The notes beneath the pieces were generated by a model. That model saw only the letters and a program-made list of their open reading frames with translations. It searched no databases and was not told the DNA's origin. A stretch of 64,000 bases of DNA from an uncultured Pantoea sp. (GTDB lineage: Bacteria; Pseudomonadota; Gammaproteobacteria; Enterobacterales; Enterobacteriaceae). Shown in pieces: positions 8,520-17,800 of this stretch (position 1 is the first letter of the stretch; each line of letters starts with the position of its first letter). The translations under genes and the position numbers were made by a program. The stretch covers positions 1-64,000 of the forward strand of contig CAJYVD010000002.1 in the NCBI GenBank assembly GCA_913778495.1, written 5' to 3'.

Positions 8520-9488
8520 TTAACGCGGCAGGCGCAGACGCTCGCGGGTGCTGGTGGGCACCGCATCCCAGAGCGCACAGGTTTTACCGTCAAGCGCCTG
8601 ATAAAATTCGCCAATAAAGGCTTCCGATTCCAGCAGCGGATTAAACCGAACCTGGCCGGTTTCACTGTCAATGCTGAGCATTTTATTAATAAACAGCCGC
8701 TGCAGATCGCTGCGCAAGAATAACCCGTTGTCCACGCTATTATCCGCCAAAATCCCGTCTTCATTCTCTTGCGTGTCAATGTGACAGGCTTCCACCCAGG
8801 GCCAGCTATGGCGTTCGGTGAGCTGCGTACCCGTGATAATGCAGGCGCCGTAGCGGGCTTTCACCGCAGCAGCAAAATCCGCCTGACTGGCGCGCTGAAA
8901 CACTTTGGCCTTCACGCGCCGCCCCACTTCCGTGCCCGGCATCACGGCGGTCGGCACCTTATGCTGCGGCGTACTCAGGACGACCAGAAACTGGACTTTA
9001 CGCGACAGCGGGAAACAGGGATGGGCGTTGGGATCAAACAGCTGCCAGTACTCCTCCTCTTCCGTCTGGCGCATCAGCACCAGTTTAAAGCCGCGGCTAT
9101 TCAGCAGATTTTGCGCGGCCGCCGAGTGAGGATCGAGCATCGCGTACACCTGCGTTTCACCCACCACGCGCCAGCGCCCCTCTTTTTTACTTTCATCGGT
9201 GCGGCGGAAGTAAAGGAAAGCTTGCTGACTTTTCAGGTAGTGCTCAAAGCGACGCAAATAGTTTTTTCGCTCATTGTCCTCAGAGACAAACAGCAAATCT
9301 TCCAGCGGGCTGTTCTGCTCCTGCCGGGCAAACACCGCTCGGATAATGAGGTTACGGAAGCTGGTGGACGGGCTCAGCAAGCCGCGTGCGGTGAGCTCTT
9401 TCTCTTCCGGATGCTGCTGGGCATAGCGCAGCGCGATCTCCTCGAAGGTGAGCATCTCACCGGGTAACAAGTCATAATTGAAGCGCAT
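8520..9488 (-). CDS. HNH endonuclease domain protein
   Basis: 322 residues from the ATG at 9488. The C-terminal third has an HNH_2-like nuclease signature: Cys216 in GACIITG, EACHI with His236, and DNGLFLRSDLQRLF from 253. The N-terminal 200 residues are unassigned. The gene lies upstream of fliA on the same strand, beside the flagellin modification island. A near-consensus sigma28 promoter precedes it at 9546-9572. Such nucleases may act in defence or DNA processing, but no methylase or partner is adjacent, so its role is unknown. E. coli has nothing at this position. Confidence 0.75.
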   Translation of the reverse strand: MRFNYDLLPGEMLTFEEIALRYAQQHPEEKELTARGLLSPSTSFRNLIIRAVFARQEQNSPLEDLLFVSEDNERKNYLRRFEHYLKSQQAFLYFRRTDESKKEGRWRVVGETQVYAMLDPHSAAAQNLLNSRGFKLVLMRQTEEEEYWQLFDPNAHPCFPLSRKVQFLVVLSTPQHKVPTAVMPGTEVGRRVKAKVFQRASQADFAAAVKARYGACIITGTQLTERHSWPWVEACHIDTQENEDGILADNSVDNGLFLRSDLQRLFINKMLSIDSETGQVRFNPLLESEAFIGEFYQALDGKTCALWDAVPTSTRERLRLPR

Positions 9489-9545
9489 AGACACCCCAGA
9501 AACAGGAAACAACAGCCAAGAAATCAACCAATATTCTGAGGAATG

Positions 9546-9572
9546 TTATCGGCAGGTTAAGCAAGGACTGTA
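9546..9572 (-). promoter_or_regulatory. Candidate sigma28 promoter of the HNH gene
   Basis: Minus strand: TACAGTCC, exactly 11 bases, then GCCGATAA (eight of eight at -10, five of eight at -35). It stands 57 bases before the HNH start codon, leaving a leader of about 50 bases. The arrangement is the same as the candidate fliA site. Confidence 0.65.
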
Positions 9573-9747
9573 ATGCGCGCGCGGTTTTTTTACGCGCCTC
9601 ATGCACCACCTGATGCGGCCGGAAACGGGTAATCGCAGAGGGCGATTTCACTTAAAATGCACCACAGATAGCGCTCTTTTCACAGCATTAAGCGCGCGCC
9701 ATGGCAGATAAAATACGCAAAGCACCCATTGAACCAAGGAACTTTCA

Positions 9748-10551
9748 GTGCCTACTTTCGTTATCTGCCATCAAGATCTGCCGTGCTTTCCTCTGCCCGA
9801 CGACGCCCGGATTGTCTGGTTGAGCGCTGAGGCGCCGCCTGCGAGCCCGCACAAAATTTATAAAGGCTATGACTTTTTCCAGGATGGCCAAGCTCTGCAT
9901 AAACGTATTTCGGGTGCGCTTGGTCCGCTGGCCATCCGCCGCATTCTGGAAAGCGAAACGAGCAGCGATGACACCGTCACGGTATGGCAGTATCGGAAGT
10001 TCGTCACCACGCAAGAGTTCGGTACGCCATCGCGTAATTACGGCGGGATAAATACGTTGAGTATTGACGAGGCCAAGACCTTATCAATTGCGCCTAAACC
10101 GTACCACGATCAAAACTTTATTATTGCGCTTCCCAGCAAGATTCACAGTACCTATATGCAGTATGGCGGCGTGCACAACATCGTCGATTTATTGAAATAC
10201 ACGCAACTGGCTGTTGAATTGAATGTATTAAGCCTGCAAGAAAGCTATGAATTTCTTAACTTCCCTTCATTGATTATTGGCGGCATGGAGCTGGGCACCT
10301 ATCCGCGGGAATGGTGGCAGGCGTGCTTCGAATATATTGAGATGGTCACGCTGGAATTTGAAAAACGTTTTGACGCGTTTGACAGCGAAGATCCCTATCA
10401 AAAACGGGCCGTGGCTTTTTGTCAGGAACGACTGGGCTCCTATTTTTTACAAAAGAACCTGATGCTGAATACCGGTAACAGCATTCCTGCATCCCTGTTC
10501 GGCTTTGTGCATAGCGTGTCTGAAAGTGGCAATTATCAGCGCGGCACCTAA
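9748..10551 (+). CDS. Unknown protein of the flagellin glycosylation island
   Basis: 267 residues with a GTG start at 9748 (AAGGA seven bases upstream). I do not recognise a family with certainty. The middle and end (WWQACFEYIEMVTLEF, then DPYQKRAVAFCQERLGSYF) resemble the C-terminal part of DUF4422-type putative glycosyltransferases. It is first in a plus-strand operon whose next gene, rfbF-like, follows after 14 bases. A transferase or accessory role in assembling the flagellin sugar is inferred from context only. Confidence 0.6.
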   Translation: MPTFVICHQDLPCFPLPDDARIVWLSAEAPPASPHKIYKGYDFFQDGQALHKRISGALGPLAIRRILESETSSDDTVTVWQYRKFVTTQEFGTPSRNYGGINTLSIDEAKTLSIAPKPYHDQNFIIALPSKIHSTYMQYGGVHNIVDLLKYTQLAVELNVLSLQESYEFLNFPSLIIGGMELGTYPREWWQACFEYIEMVTLEFEKRFDAFDSEDPYQKRAVAFCQERLGSYFLQKNLMLNTGNSIPASLFGFVHSVSESGNYQRGT

Positions 10552-10565
10552 TTTTCGGAGGTTGT

Positions 10566-11336
10566 ATGAAAGTGGTTATTTTGGCGGGCGGACTGGGTTC
10601 TCGTTTATCTGAAGAAACCGTGGTTCGTCCTAAACCGCTGGTAGAAATTGGTGATAAGCCGATCATCTGGCATATCATGAATATCTATTCCCATTACGGT
10701 TTTAATGATTTCATTATTTGCTGCGGCTATAAAGGCTATCAACTAAAAGAGTATTTTTCGAATATTGTTTTGCACCACAACGATATTACGGTTGATTTAA
10801 TCAATAACAAAATTGAATACCACAACTGTTCTGCGCCCGACTGGAAAGTCACGCTGGTGGATACCGGTATTGACTCGATGACCGGCGGTCGCATTAAGCG
10901 GATTAAATCCTGGCTGAAGCCAGACGAGCCCTTTATGTTGACCTACGGTGACGGCGTTGGTGATGTGAACATTCGTGAAGAACTTGATTTTCACCTGTCG
11001 CATGGCCTCAAAGCCACGATGTGTACCGTGATCCCCCCTGCCCGCTTCGGTACTATTCACGCCGACGGCTTTCGCATCACCAGCTTCGCGGAAAAGCCCC
11101 GCGATCCCTCCGCGCGCATCAACGGCGGCTTCTTTATTCTGGATCCCTCGGTTATCGATTTGATTGAAGACGATCAAACGGTATGGGAAACCGGCCCGCT
11201 GGAACAACTGGCCAACGCCGGTCAACTTGCCGGATTTATTCATGACGGTTTCTGGCAGCCGATGGATACGCTGCGTGAGAAAGTCTACCTCGATGAACTG
11301 TGGCGTAACGGTGAGGCTCCATGGAAAGTCTGGTAA
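10566..11336 (+). CDS. rfbF: Glucose-1-phosphate cytidylyltransferase (RfbF)
   Basis: 256 residues, the usual length. The nucleotidyltransferase signature MKVVILAGGLGSRLSEET is at the N-terminus, followed by RPKPLVEIGDKPIIWHIM, FMLTYGDGVGDV with the metal-binding Asp, and NGGFFILDP. It makes CDP-glucose from CTP and glucose-1-phosphate, the first committed step of CDP-deoxysugar synthesis. It overlaps rfbG by 16 bases. The operon continues with dehydratase, epimerase, reductase and methyltransferase genes. Confidence 0.93.
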   Translation: MKVVILAGGLGSRLSEETVVRPKPLVEIGDKPIIWHIMNIYSHYGFNDFIICCGYKGYQLKEYFSNIVLHHNDITVDLINNKIEYHNCSAPDWKVTLVDTGIDSMTGGRIKRIKSWLKPDEPFMLTYGDGVGDVNIREELDFHLSHGLKATMCTVIPPARFGTIHADGFRITSFAEKPRDPSARINGGFFILDPSVIDLIEDDQTVWETGPLEQLANAGQLAGFIHDGFWQPMDTLREKVYLDELWRNGEAPWKVW

Positions 11337-12403
11337 CGCCTGCTTTTTGGCAGGGAAAAAACGTCCTGATTACCGGACACACCGGCTTTAAAGGGTCATG
11401 GTTGACGCTCTGGCTCGAACAGATGGGCGCCAAAGTAAGCGGCATTTCCCTCGCCAATCCCGAGGCGCGCAGCCACTTCGCGCTGGTGAAGCGCGGACGT
11501 CATATTCAGGACATCGAATGTGATATTCGCGATAAAGCGGCGCTGGAGGCACACATTGCGGCCATTCAGCCAGAGATGGTTTTCCACCTGGCGGCTCAGG
11601 CGCTGGTCTCGTGCGCCTATGACGCCCCCTGGGACAACTTTACCAGCAATGTCTCCGGTACGCTGAATCTGCTGGAAGCGCTGCGCGACAATGACAGCGT
11701 GCAGGCAATCCTCGTGGTTACAACCGATAAGGTCTATGCCAACGATGGCGTGAAGCACCATTTCTTTAAAGAAACCGATGCGCTGGGCGGCCAGGATCCC
11801 TATAGCGCGTCCAAAGCCATGACCGAAATCCTCTGCGCCTCGTGGCGCGAGAGCTTTATGCGTAAAAAAGGCGTGCCGTTAGCTACGGCGCGCGCCGGTA
11901 ATGTCATCGGCGGCGGCGACTGGGCCAAGGACCGACTCATCCCGGATTACTATCGCGCACGCGACGCTCAGCAGACACTGCAACTGCGCTATCCCGACGC
12001 CGTTCGCCCCTGGCAACATGTGCTGGAGTCACTGCGCGGCTACTTGCTGTACGCAGAGTATCTGCTGCATAACCGCGACCAGTATGTTCCTGCGCTCAAT
12101 TTTGGGCCGTCGATGGCAAATCAGCTCACGGTAAAACAGGTGCTAGAGGCGCTCAGTGCCGTTGCGCAGCAGGCGCCTGACGACGTACAGCAAATTGCGC
12201 CAGCGAATAGCGAAGCGCTCTATTTGAATCTCGACTCTACCCAAGCGGCGCACACCTTGGGGTGGCACCCGGCCCTGAACATGTCTGCCACCTTGAGACT
12301 GACCCATGCCTGGTATGCGGCGGCACGCGGTGCAACGGACATGCGCGATTTTGCTGTTGAACAGCTCAACGACTATTTGCGCACCTGCGGTGCAGCCCAG
12401 TAA
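11321..12403 (+). CDS. rfbG: CDP-glucose 4,6-dehydratase (RfbG)
   Basis: 360 residues. It is an extended short-chain dehydrogenase with the NAD-binding glycine motif in VLITGHTGFKGSWLTLWL and the catalytic YSAS/K segment in GGQDPYSASKAMTEI. It converts CDP-glucose to CDP-4-keto-6-deoxyglucose. Its ATG lies inside the end of rfbF. After this point the pathway branches by neighbouring enzymes, which here are an epimerase, a C-methyltransferase-like protein and a reductase. Confidence 0.92.
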   Translation: MESLVTPAFWQGKNVLITGHTGFKGSWLTLWLEQMGAKVSGISLANPEARSHFALVKRGRHIQDIECDIRDKAALEAHIAAIQPEMVFHLAAQALVSCAYDAPWDNFTSNVSGTLNLLEALRDNDSVQAILVVTTDKVYANDGVKHHFFKETDALGGQDPYSASKAMTEILCASWRESFMRKKGVPLATARAGNVIGGGDWAKDRLIPDYYRARDAQQTLQLRYPDAVRPWQHVLESLRGYLLYAEYLLHNRDQYVPALNFGPSMANQLTVKQVLEALSAVAQQAPDDVQQIAPANSEALYLNLDSTQAAHTLGWHPALNMSATLRLTHAWYAAARGATDMRDFAVEQLNDYLRTCGAAQ

Positions 12404-12411
12404 GGAAAGCC

Positions 12412-12954
12412 ATGAACTTCATTCCGACGCCAATTGCCGGCGCCTTTGAAATCCTCCCGCGCGCGTTCGAAGATAATCGCGGCTCATTCACCCGGCTGTT
12501 TTGTGAGAACATGTTTAAAGAGCGCGGCCTCGCGTCTCACTTCCCCCAGTGCAATCTGTCACGTAATCCACAGGCGGGCACGCTGCGCGGCCTGCATTTA
12601 CAGCGCGCCCCGCACGCCGAAGTGAAACTGGTGCGCGCCTTGAGCGGCAGAATCTTTGATGTGGCAGTGGATCTGCGCCCGGACTCCCCAAGCTACCTGC
12701 AATGGCATGGCGTAGAACTGCGCCATGACAAGCAAAATGCGTTTTATATTCCCGAGGGGTGTGCACACGGCTTCATGACGCTGGAAGCGCACTGCGATTT
12801 GCTTTACCACGTTTCCGCGAACTGGACGCCTGAGGCGGAACAGGGGTTTTTATGGAACGATCCGTCCTTTGCAATCGCATGGCCCTGCGCGCCGACGCTT
12901 ATCAGTGAGAAGGATCAATCCCATGCGCGCTATGTTGCGGCGGTACAATCATGA
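12412..12954 (+). CDS. dTDP-4-dehydrorhamnose 3,5-epimerase family protein (RfbC-like)
   Basis: 180 residues with the family cupin fold: FEDNRGSFTRLF, then GTLRGLHLQ with the presumed base histidine, and YIPEGCAHGFMTLE. In this operon it should act on the CDP-4-keto-6-deoxy sugar made by RfbG, at C3 and/or C5, rather than on a dTDP sugar. That is inferred from the cytidylyltransferase and CDP-glucose dehydratase next to it. It overlaps the next gene as ATGA. Confidence 0.85.
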   Translation: MNFIPTPIAGAFEILPRAFEDNRGSFTRLFCENMFKERGLASHFPQCNLSRNPQAGTLRGLHLQRAPHAEVKLVRALSGRIFDVAVDLRPDSPSYLQWHGVELRHDKQNAFYIPEGCAHGFMTLEAHCDLLYHVSANWTPEAEQGFLWNDPSFAIAWPCAPTLISEKDQSHARYVAAVQS

Positions 12955-13799
12955 CGCGGCATATTCTGCTTACCGGGGCCAGCGGCTTTGTTGGACGCGC
13001 GCTGCTGGATGCTTTTGCGCCGCATGATGTCAGCCTCACGCTGGTTGTCCGCCACGCGCTGCCTGAATTTGCCAACTACGCCAATATCCGCAACGTCATT
13101 ACCGTGGATTCGCTGTTTACCCTTTCGGTTGACGCCTGGCGCGCCTGGTTAGGGGATGTCGACTGCGTGCTGCATGCGGCATGGTACGTTGATCCCAAAG
13201 ATTACCTTAACGCCGCTGAAAATCTGCAGTGTCTGCAAGGTTCGCTGAACCTGGTACAGGCCTGCCGCGCCGCTAACGTTGCCGCGTTTTGCGGCATTGG
13301 CACCTGTTTTGAGTACGATCACGCCGAGCCAGCCTTGCGCGTGGATACGCCGCTGAATCCGCAATCTGTCTATGCCGCCAGCAAAAGCGCCCTGTGCAGC
13401 GTCGCCCAGCAGTTACTGAAAGAGACGCCCACCGCGTTTAGCTGGTACCGCCTGTTTTACCTGTATGGCAAACATGAAAAGCCCGGCCGTTTCGTCAGCT
13501 ATTTACGCGAGCAGTTCCAGCGCGGCCAGCCTGCTGTGGTGAACAATCCCACGCTGCAGCGTGACTATCTGGACGTGGCGGAAGCCGCCAATAAAATTGT
13601 CGCCTCAGTATTAAGAGGCGGGCAAGGCGTTTTCAACGTCTGCTCAGAACAGCCGATTTCCCTCGGCGCCCTCGCCAAACGCATCGCGGCAGAGCATCAC
13701 ACCGAACATCTGCTCACGCTGACCACGCCGCTGAACGGCGCCCCGAGCGTGCCGGTGCTGTACGGTATTAGCAATCTGGAGACCGATCACCATGACTAA
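12951..13799 (+). CDS. NAD-dependent epimerase/reductase (probable CDP-sugar 4-ketoreductase)
   Basis: 282 residues. A Rossmann NAD(P) motif is at the start (ILLTGASGFVGRALLDAF), with a Y-x3-K pair in SVYAASKSALCSVAQ, and a YLYGKHEKPGRFVSYL stretch typical of RfbJ/abequose-synthase-like reductases. It probably reduces the 4-keto group in the last step of the CDP-deoxysugar pathway. Translation is coupled on both sides: a four-base overlap with the epimerase and eight bases with the methyltransferase. The exact stereochemistry cannot be told from sequence. Confidence 0.75.
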   Translation: MTRHILLTGASGFVGRALLDAFAPHDVSLTLVVRHALPEFANYANIRNVITVDSLFTLSVDAWRAWLGDVDCVLHAAWYVDPKDYLNAAENLQCLQGSLNLVQACRAANVAAFCGIGTCFEYDHAEPALRVDTPLNPQSVYAASKSALCSVAQQLLKETPTAFSWYRLFYLYGKHEKPGRFVSYLREQFQRGQPAVVNNPTLQRDYLDVAEAANKIVASVLRGGQGVFNVCSEQPISLGALAKRIAAEHHTEHLLTLTTPLNGAPSVPVLYGISNLETDHHD

Positions 13800-14856
13800 C
13801 GCCCCTGTGCTGTTCGAACGCCAGGATTATCCTGTATTCCAGAACATCACCTTTCCCAGCGCCGAAGCGGCGCGCAACGCCACGCGCGTCAACATCAGCC
13901 TGATTCAGGATCCGGTGACCGGCACGGTGAAAAACCGCGACTTTGATGCGCAGCTGATGACCTACGATGAGAATTATCACAACGAGCAGGGTCTCAGTGA
14001 CGCCTTCAAAACCCATCTTTTGCAGGTAAGCCAGCTGATCGGTTCTTACATGCCGCAGCACAAACTGGTCGAGATTGGCTGTGGTAAAGGGGTATTTTTG
14101 GAGCTGCTCAGTCAGCAAGGTTTCACCATCAGCGGCTTTGATCCCAGCTACGTCGGCGAAGATAGCCGCATCAGGAAAGCGTATTTCAACGCACAGTCCA
14201 ATGTAGCCTGCGATGGGATTATCATGCGGCACGTACTGGAGCACATTGAAGATCCTCTGTCGTTCTTGCACCTGATCAAATCCCAGGCGCCTGCCGGCAC
14301 CAAAATTTACATTGAAGTGCCTAACCTCGACTGGATTCTCGCCAAAAACGCGTGGTTCGACGTGTTTTACGAACACGTTAACTACTTCCGTCTGAGCGAT
14401 TTTCAGCGCTATTTTAAGCGCACGCTGTCGCTGGGTGACATCTTCCATCAACAATATCTGTATGTGATAGCCGATCTCGATGAATTACAGGATGTGGCGT
14501 CGTTACCCGCAGAGGAAACGCGCCTGGCGCCCTTCTCGCTGGGTCTGCGCCATGAACTGCTGGCACAATTGCAAAGCGAACAGCGGATTTCTATCTGGGG
14601 CGGCGCGTCCAAAGGGGTGATTTTCGCGCTGAATCTGGCGCGAATCGGGCTGAATGTCGCTCGAATTATTGATATCAATCCAAAAAAACAAGGGCAATAC
14701 ACGGCGGTGACGGGGATTCGTATTGAATCCCCAGAGGAAGCGCTGCAAAGCATGCGCGATGGCGAGTCGCTCTACGTGATGAACTCCAATTATCTGGAGG
14801 AGATCAAGCGCATGACCGCTAATCGCTTTACTTATCACATTATTGAAGACAACTAA
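13792..14856 (+). CDS. Sugar C-methyltransferase-like protein
   Basis: 354 residues. The class I SAM motif LVEIGCGKGVFLELL is followed by MRHVLEHIEDP and a C-terminal domain with SIWGGASKGVIFALNL, the layout of TylC3/NovU-type NDP-ketosugar C-methyltransferases. Unlike typical members, the N-terminal region has no CxxC zinc-binding cysteines. In this operon it could methylate C3 of CDP-4-keto-6-deoxyhexose to give a branched sugar. It ends the operon before a shared terminator at 14868-14889. Confidence 0.75.
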   Translation: MTNAPVLFERQDYPVFQNITFPSAEAARNATRVNISLIQDPVTGTVKNRDFDAQLMTYDENYHNEQGLSDAFKTHLLQVSQLIGSYMPQHKLVEIGCGKGVFLELLSQQGFTISGFDPSYVGEDSRIRKAYFNAQSNVACDGIIMRHVLEHIEDPLSFLHLIKSQAPAGTKIYIEVPNLDWILAKNAWFDVFYEHVNYFRLSDFQRYFKRTLSLGDIFHQQYLYVIADLDELQDVASLPAEETRLAPFSLGLRHELLAQLQSEQRISIWGGASKGVIFALNLARIGLNVARIIDINPKKQGQYTAVTGIRIESPEEALQSMRDGESLYVMNSNYLEEIKRMTANRFTYHIIEDN

Positions 14857-14867
14857 CCCTTCATTGG

Positions 14868-14889
14868 GGGCCCGCGTTAACGCGGGCCC
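14868..14889. terminator. Bidirectional terminator
   Basis: Perfect nine-pair stem GGGCCCGCG/CGCGGGCCC with a TTAA loop and T-rich flank on the plus side, between the convergent sugar operon and the glycosyltransferase gene. Confidence 0.85.
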
Positions 14890-14896
14890 TTTTCTA

Positions 14897-17800
14897 TTAT
14901 GGCAGCCAGGCTTTACGCCAGTCTGTTAATCCTTCATCGCGCAACATCCACTCGGCATGCACCGCCTGACGCAACCGATCGCCGCGCGCCGCCAGCTGGC
15001 CGTTTTGCCAATCAGCAAGATGCGCATGAATGGCTTTCATCCAGTCTTTATAGCGGTTAGCCACCTGCGTCACCGGTAAGCCACAGCGATACGGCTCAAT
15101 GTCAGTGCAAATCACCGGCACGCCCAGGGCACCCAGCTCCAGCAAACGCAGGTTACTCTTACATTCATTGAAGTAGTTGTTCTCTAACGGCACCAGCGCC
15201 AGGTCCAGATTCAGCGTGGAGAGTTTCTCTGGGTAATAGTCAAAGGGGACGCCAATGTGGTATTCGCATCTCACCCCTTTTGGCTTCATGCCCATAAAGA
15301 CCCAGTCAACGTCGTTCTCAAGCTCTTTGATAAACGGCAGAAGAATCTCCAGATCGCCCGTATGGCTGCTGCCACCTGCCCAGCCGACGCGCGGCTTTTT
15401 CCCCTGCATACGCTGACACTGCAGGTTTTCCCATAACGCGACGTCAAGGCGGTTTTTTGCCACGCGGATGTCAGAATGGAATGGCGCATAGGCTTCGGCC
15501 AGCGGCTCGGTTGACACCACCAGCCAGTCGGCTTGCTCAATGCCGCGGCGCAGCAGGCTTGGCATATCCTTGGGCACCACTTTGCGGAAACGGTTTTTCA
15601 TCGGTAGATTGAGGAAATAGTCGTCGTATTCAAAAATGATTTTGGCATTGCTGACTTCGCGGTATTGCTGTACGCGCTGTTTGATCTCCGCATCCATGAC
15701 CAATTCAAGCAGCAGCACGTCCGGCTGCGCACTGGCCACTTCCATCGCGGAAGGGATACCGTGATGCAGCCCCCCTTCCAGCACCACGTTCTGTTCCAGC
15801 GCTTTGAAAGGCATGATGACGCGATAATTACCGCAGCCGGTGAAGTTTTTATTGCACGCCATGATCACGGGCAGCGGTCGGCCTGGCAGCGGCTGTTGAA
15901 TATCCGCCTGGCGGATGCCCAATTGGAAGTTACTGCCCACTTTCGCGAGATTGCGGTTGTAGTTAGGATCGTCACGCAGTTCGGCGCCCCATTTTTTACG
16001 CAACAGTCCGTAATGCTCATCGCTGGGTGCCGCCACGACGTTGATTTTTTCACCCAGCACGCGCGTTGCGCCGCCCATATGCACTACGCGTGCATACGGT
16101 GTCCACACATTGATGAAGCCTGCCGCGCGGGCTTTTAACCCCATATCGACGTCGCCAAAATAGTGCGGGAACGTCTCATCGTCGAAGCCCCCCAGCTCCT
16201 GGAACGTCTCGTTACGCACCATCATGCAGGCCGCGCTAACGGCGGTGACGTTATTGACGCTCTGTAGGCGATGCAGATATCCCAGCGTGCCGCCGGCAAT
16301 GCCTTCATAAATGGACGAGACGCCCAGCCCAACGCCCGCCACGATGCCGGCGTGTTGAATACGTCCGTCTTCAAATTCAAGACGCGCACCGACGACGCCC
16401 ACTTCTGGACGCAGCACCTGCTCCACCATGGCGTCAATCCAATCCGCCGCCACAATTTCAACATCGTTATTTAAAAACAGCAGGACATCGCCTGAAGCAT
16501 GGGCCGCAGCAAAGTTGTTGAGAGCGGAAAAATTAAACGGCTGCGGCCAGCGCAGCACCTTAATTTGCGGCAGATTTAACGCCACCAATTGGTCAAGGTA
16601 GTCGCATGCGTCAGGCTGAACGGAGCCGTTATCCACGATAACCACTTCGTAATCCGGCCAGCGCGTTTTCTCCAGCAGGCTTTCAAGGCAGCGGCGCAGC
16701 AGCGACTGACGGTCGCGCGTAGGAATAATGATCGAGACCTTAGGCATCTGCTGATGGTGATAGCGCACGCGATGCAGCCCCGTTTGCATGCCCGGCTCTA
16801 TTGTGGCCTGTAAACCACAGCGCGTCACATGCGCCTGCGTCAGCTGCGGATGCTCTGCCAGCACCGCTTCATCGGTCAGCCAGTGTTTGAAGCTGTAGGG
16901 AATGTGCATCACCACTTCTGAGATGTGACCCACGCTCTGGGCACCCATTGTTTCCACCAGCCGCCAAATTAAATCCTGGACCGCCAGTTTTTTGTAGTGG
17001 CCGTCAAACCCACCGGCGTCGCGCCCGCGCGCCACGTCGATCACCACTTGATTACCCAGATAAGGCTGGCTGCGCAGCATATCGACGCTGAAATCGGGCT
17101 TGAGAATAGCGCTGAGTTCCTCACTGCTTTTGCCGTAAAGCGCATCGCTATACCAAACGGCTTTGCTGGGTTCACGCAGGCGATGTTCGATAAAACTCAG
17201 GGTCGCGTGCGGGAAAAGCAGGACGCCGGCTTCCATCACCAATACGGCGCTTGACGTGCAGGCCTCCAGCGCGGCGGCCAGCCCATCAGCGGGAACCGCC
17301 TGAACCGAACTGGCCAGCCAATACTGCTGTTGCAGAGAGTTTAGGGTTTTTTCAACCGCGTCCTCGTCGCCGTTATCAACGATCAGCGCGGCAATATCAC
17401 TTTGCTCTGGATTTTGCTGGGCAAAGGATTTCAGGATCTCAATACGGGTGGCCGACGGCACCCGTTTTTGTAGCCATTTCTCCAGTACGCGTGATTTTTC
17501 CGCTTCGTCACCGACAACTTTTCGATGCAGCGTCAGCGCCGCCGCCTGTTTTTCGGTGATGCTGAGCGGCGCGGGTGCCGGCAGTTGCTGCACCAGTGCA
17601 TCAAGGCGTGCGGTTAATGACCACTTTTCGACAGCCGTCGCGCTGAACGCCTGCGCCCAGTGCTGTGCTGCGCTGAAATCACGGATGATCTCTTCCGCTA
17701 AAGTATCCACATTGTCAACGGTGACATCGCCGTTGGCGAGGAAGTGACGCTGCAGATTGGCGTCCAGATTGTTTTCCGCGACGTATCCGCCATTGTAAGT

